The notes below the pieces were generated by a model, which worked only from the letters and a program-made list of their open reading frames with translations, had not been told where the DNA came from and made no database searches. Positions 6,728-14,589 of a stretch of DNA of 23,908 nt are shown in pieces; the stretch's first letter is position 1; every line of letters starts with the position of its first letter. Source of the DNA: JAAYCI01 sp964370445 (GTDB lineage: Bacteria > Bacillota > Clostridia > Oscillospirales > Ruminococcaceae); assembly GCA_964370445.1 (NCBI GenBank), contig CAYJJK010000034.1:1-23908 (forward strand). Direction: 5' to 3'. The position numbers were made by a program, and so were the translations under genes.

Positions 6728-7948
6728 ATGAAATTTAAAAAAGTTCCGGGTGGCCTATGTGCCAGCTACGGGTTTAAAGCGGCCGGTGCACATTGCGGCA
6801 TTCGCCGTAATACCGAAAAAAAAGATATGATGATGATTACTTGTGAGGTGCCGTGCACAGCGGCCGCTGTGTATACACAAAACAAGGTGAAAGGTGCGCC
6901 TATTTTACTGACGCAACACAACATAAAAGATGGGCAGGCACAAGGTATTTTGTGTAACAGCGGAAATGCCAACACATGTAGTCCCGGTGGGCTAGAGATT
7001 GCCAAAGCTTGTTGTAACCTTGCTGCGGCGGCCACGAACTTAAAACCGGAAGATTTTGTCATCGCCTCTACGGGGGTTATTGGCCAAGAGCTCCCCATGG
7101 CTCCTTTTGAAAGTGGCATCCCAAAGCTTGCAGCTGCCTTGAGTGAAAACGGTGGTAGCGATGCTGCAGATGCCATTATGACAACAGACACAAAACGCAA
7201 AGAGTTTGCCTATGAGTTTGAGCTGGGCGGTAAAATATGCCACATTGGTGCCATTGGCAAAGGCAGTGGTATGATTAACCCAAACATGGCCACAATGTTG
7301 GTGTTTATAACAACGGATATTGCTATTTCTTCAGAGTTGTTGCAGAAGGCATTAAGCAATGAGACCGTAATGAGTTTCAATCAGCTCTATGTAGATGGAG
7401 ACACCTCCACCAACGATACTATGGCCATTTTGGCCAGTGGACTTGCCCAAAATACGTGTATTTGTGAACAAAACGAACAGTATGAACTGTTTTGTGAAGT
7501 GCTACATAAAATATGCGAAAATATGTGCCGCGCATTGGCCGCTGATGGCGAAGGAGCCACAAAATTGCTTGAATGTCATGTGGAAAATGCGCCTTCAGCA
7601 GAGCTGGCACGCAAAATTGCCAAAAGTGTGGTGGCAAGTGATCTTTGCAAAACGGCCATGTTTGGCGAGGATGCCAACTGGGGGCGTGTTTTGTGTGCCA
7701 TTGGCTACACGCCGGGGGATTTTTCTGTAGACGACATATCGCTGGTATTAAAAAGTGATGTTGGTGAGGTACTGGTTTGCGAAAATTCTATTCACCATCC
7801 ATTTAGCGAAGAGCATGCTTCTAAGGTGCTTGCAGAAAGCAATATTCAAATTCTTATCGATATGCATAACGGCAACGGAAGTGGTGTGGCTTATGGGTGT
7901 GACCTTAGCTATGACTACGTAAAAATCAACGGAGACTACCGCACTTAA
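6728..7948 (+). CDS. argJ: Glutamate N-acetyltransferase / ornithine acetyltransferase
   Basis: This 406-residue enzyme moves the acetyl group from N-acetylornithine to glutamate, closing the cyclic route of arginine synthesis. Many members also use acetyl-CoA to make N-acetylglutamate. The autocleavage site GMINPNMATML is present, with Thr189 as the new N-terminal nucleophile of the beta chain. The GDTSTNDTM segment and the C-terminal LSYDYVKINGDYRT are typical. The length matches the family. The ATG follows GGAAAGGA. It lies 140 bp after argC, with two palindromes between, and 26 bp before argB. No separate argA or argE gene is seen in the window, consistent with a recycling pathway. Confidence 0.95.
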   Translation: MKFKKVPGGLCASYGFKAAGAHCGIRRNTEKKDMMMITCEVPCTAAAVYTQNKVKGAPILLTQHNIKDGQAQGILCNSGNANTCSPGGLEIAKACCNLAAAATNLKPEDFVIASTGVIGQELPMAPFESGIPKLAAALSENGGSDAADAIMTTDTKRKEFAYEFELGGKICHIGAIGKGSGMINPNMATMLVFITTDIAISSELLQKALSNETVMSFNQLYVDGDTSTNDTMAILASGLAQNTCICEQNEQYELFCEVLHKICENMCRALAADGEGATKLLECHVENAPSAELARKIAKSVVASDLCKTAMFGEDANWGRVLCAIGYTPGDFSVDDISLVLKSDVGEVLVCENSIHHPFSEEHASKVLAESNIQILIDMHNGNGSGVAYGCDLSYDYVKINGDYRT

Positions 7949-7974
7949 CCTAAAATATAAGAGGGACAATTTTT

Positions 7975-8853
7975 ATGGAACAACCCAGAATTAACGTGAT
8001 GGCCGATGTGATGCAAGAGGCTATGCCCTACATACAAAAGTATAAAGGTAAAACGATTGTTGTAAAATACGGCGGAAACGCCATGACAAGCGCCGAATTA
8101 AAAGATGCAGTGATGAGCGACTTGTTTTTGCTTAATTTGCTGGGCATCCATGTGGTGCTGGTGCATGGTGGTGGGCCGGATATTTCAAGCGGGCTTAAGC
8201 GTATTGGCAAAAAAAGTGAGTTTATTGACGGGCTGCGTGTTACAGACAAAGAGAGTATGGAAGTGGTGCAGCAGGTGCTGGCCGGCAAGGTAAATAAAGA
8301 CCTTGTGGCGATGCTAAAAGGGCAGGGGATTGGCCTTTGCGGCATTGATGGTGCCACACTTTCTTGCAAAAAGCTAGAGCCCATAAGCCCTGAAAAAGAT
8401 CTTGGCTATGTGGGAGAAATAACCAAAGTGCGTACCACGATGTTGCGCTTTGCATTAGATTCTGGCTTTATACCGGTGGTGGCCACCATTGGTGTGGATG
8501 AATTTGGGACGGCCTATAATGTCAACGCAGACACAGCTGCCTCAAAAATTGCCATTGCCTTGGGAGCCAGCAAACTGGTGAATATGACGGATGTGGCAGG
8601 CCTTTTGATGGATAAAGATGACCCTTCTACGCTAATTACTAATGTAGAAGTGGGGGAGGTGTCCTCTTTGATCGAGAGAGGGATTATCTCCGGCGGCATG
8701 ATTCCTAAAATTGAATGTTGTGTAGATAGCCTTACACAGGGCGTTGGAGAGGCAGTGATTGTGGACGGGCGTGTACCGCATTCCATCTTGTTGGAGCTGT
8801 TCTCAAAACGCGGCAACGGAACCTTATTGTATGCAGCAAAAGATTTGAAATAG
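7975..8853 (+). CDS. argB: Acetylglutamate kinase
   Basis: This 292-residue member of the amino-acid kinase family phosphorylates N-acetylglutamate with ATP. Visible motifs are VVKYGGNAM (ATP-binding lysine), LVHGGGPDIS (glycine-rich substrate loop), VNADTAASKIA, and SGGMIPKIECC near the C-terminus. The extra N-terminal helix (about residues 3-22, before the first strand) is characteristic of the hexameric, arginine-inhibited members, so feedback control is likely but inferred. The ATG follows GAGGGA at good spacing. The stop is TAG, showing that amber is an ordinary stop in this genome. argD begins 8 bp later. Confidence 0.96.
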   Translation: MEQPRINVMADVMQEAMPYIQKYKGKTIVVKYGGNAMTSAELKDAVMSDLFLLNLLGIHVVLVHGGGPDISSGLKRIGKKSEFIDGLRVTDKESMEVVQQVLAGKVNKDLVAMLKGQGIGLCGIDGATLSCKKLEPISPEKDLGYVGEITKVRTTMLRFALDSGFIPVVATIGVDEFGTAYNVNADTAASKIAIALGASKLVNMTDVAGLLMDKDDPSTLITNVEVGEVSSLIERGIISGGMIPKIECCVDSLTQGVGEAVIVDGRVPHSILLELFSKRGNGTLLYAAKDLK

Positions 8854-8861
8854 GAGATTTT

Positions 8862-10040
8862 ATGGACACTAAAAAACTTATACAGCTGGATGAAACATAT
8901 GTTTTGCCTACCTATGGGCGGTTTTTACCCTGTCTTGTTGAGGGCAAGGGTTGCTATGCAACAGACAGTGACGGAAAACGTTACCTAGATTTTGGTGCCG
9001 GTATAGGGGTGAACAGCCTTGGCTGGTGTGATGAAGAATGGGCAAGCGCCGTCTCGGGGCAGGCTTCTCGTTTACAGCATGTTTCGAACCTTTATGGAAG
9101 TGAACCCGGTTTTGTGCTGGCAGAAAAACTTTGCAAGCGCAGTGGTGCGCATAAGGTGTTTTTTGCCAACAGTGGCACCGAGGCAAACGAGGGTGCTATC
9201 AAAGCCGCGCGCAATTACTCTTTGCAAAAATATGGCCAAGGGCGAAGCCGTGTGCTCAGTATTCAAAACTCTTTTCATGGACGCACTTATGGTGCTTTAT
9301 CTGCCACCGGCCAAGAGGGCCTTCAAAGCAAATTCATTCCGATGGTTCCGGGGTTTTTGTATTTGCCGGCAAACGACAAAGATGCGCTGCAGCAAGAGCT
9401 TGCAAAAGGTGATGTTTGCGCCATTATGATTGAGCCTATCCAGGGCGAGGGTGGGGTGTTGCCATTTGCCACAGAATTTTTACAGACGGTGAATGAAGCT
9501 TGTTCCAAGCAAGATGTTTTGATTATCGCCGATGAAATACAAACCGGTGTAGGGCGTGTGGGTACATTTCTTGCCAGCGATTTATTTGGCCTTACACCGG
9601 ACATGGTCACCTTGGCCAAAGGTCTTGGCGGCGGTCTACCGATTGGTGCTATACTTTTCAACCAAAAAACGGCGTCTTCGCTTGGCAAGGGAGACCACGG
9701 CACTACCTTTGGCATGAACCCGGTGGTTGCGGCCGGTGCCGGCGTGGTGGTAGATCGCTTGGATGATGTATTCTTAGAAGAGGTTGCCAATAAAGGTGCA
9801 TACTTAAAAGATGCTTTGAGTAATTTGCCCAACGTATTTGATGTACAGGGTGCAGGTTTGATGTGGGGGTTTAGTGTAAAAGAACCCCTCACAGCTGAAG
9901 CGCTGCGAAAGGCCTGCCAAGACAGAGGGCTTCTTGTTTTGTTGGCAAAAAACCGTGTTCGTTTATTGCCGCCGCTTATCATCAGCAAAGAGGAGTTGCA
10001 AGCGGGAATTGACATTATAAAAGAAGTGCTGCAAACTTAA
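8862..10040 (+). CDS. argD: Acetylornithine aminotransferase
   Basis: This 392-residue class III PLP-dependent aminotransferase converts N-acetylglutamate semialdehyde and glutamate to N-acetylornithine and 2-oxoglutarate. Recognisable parts are FANSGTEANEGAIKAAR (phosphate-binding), SFHGRTYGALSATG, IADEIQTGVGR with the cofactor Asp224, and LAKGLGGGLPIGA with the Schiff-base Lys253. The length is normal. It begins 8 bp after argB, with GGAG overlapping the argB stop region, so the two are tightly coupled. It is the last gene of the operon. argF, argG and argH are not in the window, so only the ornithine branch is encoded here. Confidence 0.95.
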   Translation: MDTKKLIQLDETYVLPTYGRFLPCLVEGKGCYATDSDGKRYLDFGAGIGVNSLGWCDEEWASAVSGQASRLQHVSNLYGSEPGFVLAEKLCKRSGAHKVFFANSGTEANEGAIKAARNYSLQKYGQGRSRVLSIQNSFHGRTYGALSATGQEGLQSKFIPMVPGFLYLPANDKDALQQELAKGDVCAIMIEPIQGEGGVLPFATEFLQTVNEACSKQDVLIIADEIQTGVGRVGTFLASDLFGLTPDMVTLAKGLGGGLPIGAILFNQKTASSLGKGDHGTTFGMNPVVAAGAGVVVDRLDDVFLEEVANKGAYLKDALSNLPNVFDVQGAGLMWGFSVKEPLTAEALRKACQDRGLLVLLAKNRVRLLPPLIISKEELQAGIDIIKEVLQT

Positions 10041-10061
10041 GATAACTGAAAAAAGCGTTTT

Positions 10062-10102
10062 AAAAGCCCCACGCATTGTGTAAAACAATGCATGGGGCTT
10101 TA
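10062..10102. terminator. Bidirectional terminator between argD and the acyl cluster
   Basis: AAAGCCCCACGCATTG pairs with CAATGCATGGGGCTTT (one mismatch) around a 7-nt loop. On the minus strand it is followed by TTTTAAAACGCTTTTTT. It separates the convergent argD and GNAT genes. Confidence 0.8.
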
Positions 10103-10171
10103 TATGGTTTGAGTTTTGTTATTTTTTGCTAAAACGCAGTAGCTAAAAGCTAGTGTTAAAAGAACCCTGCT

Positions 10172-11164
10172 TTACCGTGGTCGATCCTGGTCGCCATCTG
10201 CCTTAAAAATGCAGTATTGTGCAGCATCGCTTGTAAAATAGTAATAGTCCGTATTTTGAAACAAAGGGGGCTGCAAATAATTGGGAACGATATTTTCGGT
10301 ATCCTCTTCTAAACGCTCTGTAAACCCTGTTTTGCGCAGCAGATCTGCTTCAATGCCCGCGCAATAAAAATCTGCATATTCTGCGTGGCAAGCTTGCATC
10401 AGTGTGTCGATGGCTATGCCAAGTTGTGGCAAAAGATGAGGGCTTCCAATATAGTCTACAATGCGAAGTACAAAGGTGTTTTCTGCTGAAATGGTTCTTG
10501 TAATGAGAAGGGCCTGTGGCGCATTTGAAGAACAGGCGTCTTCGGCAGCATACACCTGATAGCTTTGGCCGGGATAATGAAAATAACGGCGTTCTATATG
10601 CCAAAAATCTTTATAAGGGTTTGCCTTGGGGATTATAAAACCGCTGGTCTTAAGGGCATTTATGCTTGGCAAAAGACGCAAAGTGAGCGAGCCAGACACC
10701 GGTAGAACTGTTGTGTTTTGCACGCGTGCAAGTTGATAGCATTCCTTTTGGGCCAAACGATAAAAATGACCCATACGCCCTGTGCTAAACCCTAAAAACT
10801 CGTAAAACACGCGGGTTTTTGGGCGGATGTTGTTACAGCTTATGCTGCGACAACCCACCAGCTGCATAATTTTTGCCATGAGCTCAAGGCCTGCCCCGCG
10901 TTTTGTTTTGTCTGCCAGCCAAAAGGAAATCCAGACATCCGGGTGCTTGCCTTGGCTGGCCGGAATATAGCCTGCCAAGGCGGCAAGCTCGCCCTCTTCT
11001 TCGGCTAGGGCAAAGTGTAGGCAATTGCCTTGGCCTTCAAAATAGTAGGCAAAAAAAACAGGGTTGTCTAAAAAAGGATCCGCAGAGTCCCAATGCGTGT
11101 GTATAAAATCTAAAATAGCTGATTTATCGGATTTTTGTGCCAAACGAAACTGCAATTCGCCCAA
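10172..11164 (-). CDS. Large GNAT-like acyltransferase, last gene of the FkbH/ACP cluster
   Basis: This 330-residue protein has an N-terminal GNAT-like domain (about 5-145) with KTKRGAGLELM at 86-96, matching the acyl-CoA pyrophosphate-binding loop R/QxxGxG/A. The second half (about 155-320) looks like another, more diverged GNAT-like fold followed by a Tyr-rich tail. No signal peptide or membrane segment is seen. The start is TTG at 11162-11164 with AAGGAG 7-8 nt upstream, 15 bp after the SDR stop. At the end of an operon that loads and processes an acyl-ACP, it is the best candidate for moving the acyl group to an acceptor, perhaps an amino sugar. That role is inferred from position. A standalone N-acetyltransferase is the alternative. 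Confidence 0.65.
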   Translation of the reverse strand: MGELQFRLAQKSDKSAILDFIHTHWDSADPFLDNPVFFAYYFEGQGNCLHFALAEEEGELAALAGYIPASQGKHPDVWISFWLADKTKRGAGLELMAKIMQLVGCRSISCNNIRPKTRVFYEFLGFSTGRMGHFYRLAQKECYQLARVQNTTVLPVSGSLTLRLLPSINALKTSGFIIPKANPYKDFWHIERRYFHYPGQSYQVYAAEDACSSNAPQALLITRTISAENTFVLRIVDYIGSPHLLPQLGIAIDTLMQACHAEYADFYCAGIEADLLRKTGFTERLEEDTENIVPNYLQPPLFQNTDYYYFTSDAAQYCIFKADGDQDRPR

Positions 11165-11179
11165 ACTGTATCTCCTTCG

Positions 11180-11917
11180 CTATAAAATCGAACTGCCTCC
11201 GGTGATGGGAAGAACAACCCCGGTGATAAAAGCGGCCTCTTCGGAGAGTAAAAATTCCATCGCAGGGGTCACGTCATCCACACGGGCATTGCGGCCCATG
11301 GGGTTTGCCTCGGCACTTGCTTGCACCACAAGGTCCGGCGTTTCAGCCAAAAAGCTTGTTTCCATCATGGCGGGCGCCACACAGTTTACGGTGATGTCAC
11401 TTGCGGCATACTCTACAGCAAGGCTTTTGGCAAGGCCTTTCATAGCCTCTTTCACCGTTACATAAGCAGACATAAACTTGGGTGGAACACCGATTACATA
11501 GCTTGTTAGCATAAAGAGAACACGCCCACGTTTTTGTTTGGCCATTTTGGGCAAAAATCGCTTTGTAATGGATAAAATGCTACCAATTTGCACCTGAAAA
11601 TCCAGGGCAAACCGTGCCTCATCAAAATTTTTAAACTTTGTGTTGATGGCACGCAAAGCCGGAAGGTGAATGATATGGCTGGGCACTGCATCCAGCATGT
11701 CCAAAGTGAGTAAAAACTGTTCTACTGCTTGCGCTTGTGTTAAGTCCACATCGAAAGTGCGAATGCGCCCTTTGTATTGTGTGCACAGTGGTGCCAGTTT
11801 TTCTAAATCGCCACAACCCTGCCCTAAAAAGGTGCTGTCGGGCTCTTTTTCTAATAGGCGTTTTAATAAATCTCTGCCCACGTCGCTTGTTGCGCCGGTG
11901 ATTAAATAGGTGTTCAT
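11180..11917 (-). CDS. SDR-family NAD(P)-dependent oxidoreductase (ketoreductase-like)
   Basis: This 245-residue classical short-chain dehydrogenase has TGATSDVG (7-14) as the cofactor loop and the catalytic triad Ser139, Tyr152 and Lys156 (YVTVK). The usual NNAG motif is replaced by HLPAL. VNCVAPAMMETSF follows the active site as in FabG-like proteins. Its start codon shares one base with the stop of the MaoC gene (TAATG), indicating translational coupling. With an ACP and a dehydratase in the same operon it most likely reduces a keto group on an acyl-ACP, but the substrate is unknown. Confidence 0.85.
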   Translation of the reverse strand: MNTYLITGATSDVGRDLLKRLLEKEPDSTFLGQGCGDLEKLAPLCTQYKGRIRTFDVDLTQAQAVEQFLLTLDMLDAVPSHIIHLPALRAINTKFKNFDEARFALDFQVQIGSILSITKRFLPKMAKQKRGRVLFMLTSYVIGVPPKFMSAYVTVKEAMKGLAKSLAVEYAASDITVNCVAPAMMETSFLAETPDLVVQASAEANPMGRNARVDDVTPAMEFLLSEEAAFITGVVLPITGGSSIL

Positions 11918-12351
11918 TAGGGTTCCCCTTCTGTTGGTGTTTCTACACCTGCTTGTATCAGCCCACGTGTTACGCGTTGCCCGTGTTGGTTTACAATAGA
12001 CGCCTTGATAACGATGGTGCGAAAGGTTTCGTTGATTTCAGATATTTTTCCGGTAACGGTTAAGGTGTCGCCAATGTATACGGGCTTTGCAAATTTTGCT
12101 TCAACACTGTGCAGCAGGCAGCTTTCCCCGGGCAGGTAAACTCCGGCCAAGGTGGAGAATAAGCTGGCCGAAAGCATGCCATAAACAACGCGTCCTTTGT
12201 GCCCACGTTGTTTGGCGTGGGCATCTTCCATATGTATGGGAGAAATGTCTCCGGTAAGTGTGCAAAACAAATCCATGCTGGTTTCACTTACTTGCATAGA
12301 AAACGACGCCTCCATGCCCACTTCCAATTCTTCAAATGTATACCTGTTCAT
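11917..12351 (-). CDS. MaoC-like hot-dog dehydratase/hydratase
   Basis: This 144-residue single hot-dog domain belongs to the MaoC / R-specific enoyl hydratase family, which adds or removes water across the 2,3 bond of acyl thioesters. The hydratase motif TGDISPIH provides the Asp35/His40 pair, followed by the helix GRVVYGMLSASLFS. C-terminal strands (VYIGDTLTVTGKI) are standard. It begins 4 bp after the ACP gene and overlaps the SDR start by one base, so ACP, dehydratase and reductase are made together. The most economical reading is dehydration of a 3-hydroxyacyl-ACP. Confidence 0.87.
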   Translation of the reverse strand: MNRYTFEELEVGMEASFSMQVSETSMDLFCTLTGDISPIHMEDAHAKQRGHKGRVVYGMLSASLFSTLAGVYLPGESCLLHSVEAKFAKPVYIGDTLTVTGKISEINETFRTIVIKASIVNQHGQRVTRGLIQAGVETPTEGEP

Positions 12352-12355
12352 GCGT

Positions 12356-12598
12356 TTAGCCTCTAAGACGCTCTAATAAATCCAGCAAATCGCCCACGTT
12401 TTGTAGGTTTCTCACATCGTTTAGCTGAAATTTTAGGCCATATTTTTTTTCGATGGCCGTTAGAAGGTTGATTTGTTCTAGGCTATCCCAGTCCTCAATG
12501 TCGGCAGCGTTGGTGGAGTTGCTCAGTTCAATGCTGTCATCATCAAAATTATCGCGAAAAATTTCTTGAATTTCTTCCATCATTTGTGTTCTATCCAT
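12356..12598 (-). CDS. Acyl carrier protein
   Basis: This 80-residue acidic four-helix protein has the phosphopantetheine site WDSLEQINLL, with Ser39 as the modified residue. The acidic helix 2 and the DLLDLLERL end are typical of discrete carrier proteins. The ATG follows AAGGAG. It lies 27 bp after the FkbH-like gene and 4 bp before the MaoC gene, so it is a dedicated carrier for this cluster and not the housekeeping fatty-acid ACP, which usually sits in a fab operon. A peptidyl carrier role cannot be excluded, but there is no adenylation gene in the cluster. Confidence 0.9.
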   Translation of the reverse strand: MDRTQMMEEIQEIFRDNFDDDSIELSNSTNAADIEDWDSLEQINLLTAIEKKYGLKFQLNDVRNLQNVGDLLDLLERLRG

Positions 12599-12625
12599 TT
12601 TGTGTTCTCCTTTTTAAGGTGTGTT

Positions 12626-14395
12626 TTAAATGAGTTCGATTACTGTATTTTTTTTGCCATACTCTTTTGGAATGTGATAGCAATAATGGCGGTGGGTTTC
12701 GCTTTCTTCCAAAAGTTCAAAACCAAGCGAATCATAAAATTCTTTCACCAACATATTTTTTGGAGATTTAAGCCAGCTTGCATTTAGTGTTTTAATGCCT
12801 TTGGCACTTGCTTCTTTGACGAGCGTGTCAAACATAGCATATTCTAAATGGCGTTTAAATACACGGCAGCTCATCACCCAAAGCTCAATGGTGGCGCTTT
12901 CGTTATCTTTTTCGGCCAAAATCACAGAGGTGATGCCGTTGTCTCCAAAGCGGTCTGTTAAACGGCCACAAAGCAGCAAGCTGCTCGGTGCACGCATATG
13001 GCTTTCTATTTCGGCTGTTGTATAGCGGTGTGTGGTGAGGTTGAATTGGTTTGTTTTGTTGATGAGCTGGCTCACACGCTCCAGCCTCTCCTCTGTTACA
13101 GATCCTATTTCCGCTTGCATAGCAAGGCTAAGCAGGTAATCTTCATAATTGCCAAAGCTGGTTTCATCTTGCTGACGCTGTGCATTTTGGCGATACATTT
13201 CGCCGCGTTTTTTATCGTCTTCCGATAGCGCTGTCACTTCAAAGTAGCCACATCTATCCACCGTGTGAATCGAGCGCTCCACCTCGCCTATTTCCGGTAC
13301 AGCCACCCCTGCAAGTTCTCTTTTAATTAGCTCACGCTCAGCTGGGTTGTCATCTAAAAAGACAAAACTATCTGTTAAAATATTGATTTCTTTTGCCATC
13401 TTAGCAATGCTTTCGCTTTTTGGCCCCCAGTTGGCCTCAAAACAGACAAAGTCCTTGCGTTTTAAAGGGCTGTCGTCACGCTCAAACCCACTCAGTGCAG
13501 CCGCTTCTTCGTTTTTAGAAGCTACGTTTAACAAAACGCCACGCCCAGCTAGCATTTTCAAATAATGTTGAAATTCGGCAAAGGCCATGCCTTGCGGGGT
13601 CTCATCGCCAAGCTCCACACCCTCGGCCCCCACTTCACCAATGACACCACCCCAAAGTGTGTTGTCTAAATCTACAGCAATCGCTTTTTTGGTGAGGCCA
13701 AAAAGGCTTTTGAGAAGTGTTGCAAGGCTATGGCACAAATGGGGAATATGTGCAACGGCACAGGCGTATTTATAGGCATACCACGCCGCATCATCACTCC
13801 AGCTTTCCAGCCCGTATAGGGAAGACAGATAGTTTAAGTCGTGTAGGTAAAGTGAAGGATGCCCAGCAGCATACTGTGCCAGTTTTTCATTCAGCTGCCG
13901 CACATGCCACACACGTCCGTGCACATCCCAGGCATCCATATTGCCAAAATTGCGCCAGCGTGGCAACTCGAAATTGTTTTGCACCACAGGACAGCCCAGT
14001 TTTTCTGCAGCTTGCCACACCGCCTCAAAACGACGATATTCGGTTTCGCATTTTTGTTTTGCCTCTTCTTCGCTATCTTGCGGCAAAGGCCAATGCTTCA
14101 AATTTCGGCTGCTGGTGTGTATGTATAAAACATCCGGTTTAAAAGCGGCAAGCTCTCCGCTATCAAACACAACATTTTCGTAAAACAGGCCATAGTCGCC
14201 TTCAAAAAAGGTGGGGCAAATACCAGCGTTTAGCAAAAAAAGCTCTAGTACGTTTTTTACTTCGCCCACAGTGGTTCCGCTTACAATTGCAATCTTTTTT
14301 TCTAATAGATTTGGTTGTTTTAGCAGTTCCTTTTTAAGTGCCCGTTTTTTTTGCAATACAGCGGCCGCATCAAATGGATATTGCAACGCTTCCAT
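12626..14395 (-). CDS. FkbH-like HAD-IIIC family protein (HAD plus GNAT domains)
   Basis: This 589-residue protein has the FkbH architecture. An N-terminal SGNH-like region (about 30-200, starting KIAIVSGTTVGEV) is followed by a HAD-IIIC domain and a C-terminal GNAT-like domain (about 440-580). The HAD domain has VDLDNTLWGGV (nucleophile Asp242), LNVASKN (290-295), NWGPKS (Lys326) and FLDDNPAER (Asp348, Asp349). Characterised FkbH-type enzymes take 1,3-bisphosphoglycerate, remove phosphate and load glyceryl onto an ACP. The frame is open further upstream, but the ATG at 14393-14395, directly after GGGAGGAAACC, is the clear start. It is the first gene of the cluster, preceded by a TATAAT promoter and followed by its probable ACP partner. 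Confidence 0.88.
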   Translation of the reverse strand: MEALQYPFDAAAVLQKKRALKKELLKQPNLLEKKIAIVSGTTVGEVKNVLELFLLNAGICPTFFEGDYGLFYENVVFDSGELAAFKPDVLYIHTSSRNLKHWPLPQDSEEEAKQKCETEYRRFEAVWQAAEKLGCPVVQNNFELPRWRNFGNMDAWDVHGRVWHVRQLNEKLAQYAAGHPSLYLHDLNYLSSLYGLESWSDDAAWYAYKYACAVAHIPHLCHSLATLLKSLFGLTKKAIAVDLDNTLWGGVIGEVGAEGVELGDETPQGMAFAEFQHYLKMLAGRGVLLNVASKNEEAAALSGFERDDSPLKRKDFVCFEANWGPKSESIAKMAKEINILTDSFVFLDDNPAERELIKRELAGVAVPEIGEVERSIHTVDRCGYFEVTALSEDDKKRGEMYRQNAQRQQDETSFGNYEDYLLSLAMQAEIGSVTEERLERVSQLINKTNQFNLTTHRYTTAEIESHMRAPSSLLLCGRLTDRFGDNGITSVILAEKDNESATIELWVMSCRVFKRHLEYAMFDTLVKEASAKGIKTLNASWLKSPKNMLVKEFYDSLGFELLEESETHRHYCYHIPKEYGKKNTVIELI

Positions 14396-14428
14396 GGTTT
14401 CCTCCCGAAAGTGTATTCTCTCTTCGTT

Positions 14429-14457
14429 ATTATAGCAAAAAATTAAAAAAAAACAAA
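14429..14457 (-). promoter_or_regulatory. Promoter of the FkbH/ACP/MaoC/SDR/GNAT operon
   Basis: On the minus strand there is a perfect -10 TATAAT (14429-14434), with a weak -35 TTTGTT at 14452-14457 (17-bp spacing) inside a T-rich tract. The leader before the FkbH-like ATG is only about 27 nt. Confidence 0.6.
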
Positions 14458-14529
14458 GAGAACAGCCAAGTTGCATTTTGTAAATACAAACTTGTTTTGT
14501 ATTTATTGGCACACAAAGTGGGAAATGTA

Positions 14530-14558
14530 TTGAAAAAAAGGGTTTTTTGTTTTATACT
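14530..14558 (+). promoter_or_regulatory. Sigma-A promoter for trkA-trkH
   Basis: TTGAAA (14530-14535) and TATACT (14553-14558) are 17 bp apart, about 31 bp before the trkA ATG. Confidence 0.8.
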
Positions 14559-14589
14559 GAGCCCAAAATAACATAAAGGAAATTGGTTT

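Noticed and set aside
9323..10015. A 230-codon open frame on the minus strand opposite argD
   Set aside because: It lies wholly inside a well-supported argD gene, has no ribosome binding site, and its composition is that of an antisense shadow of a coding strand.
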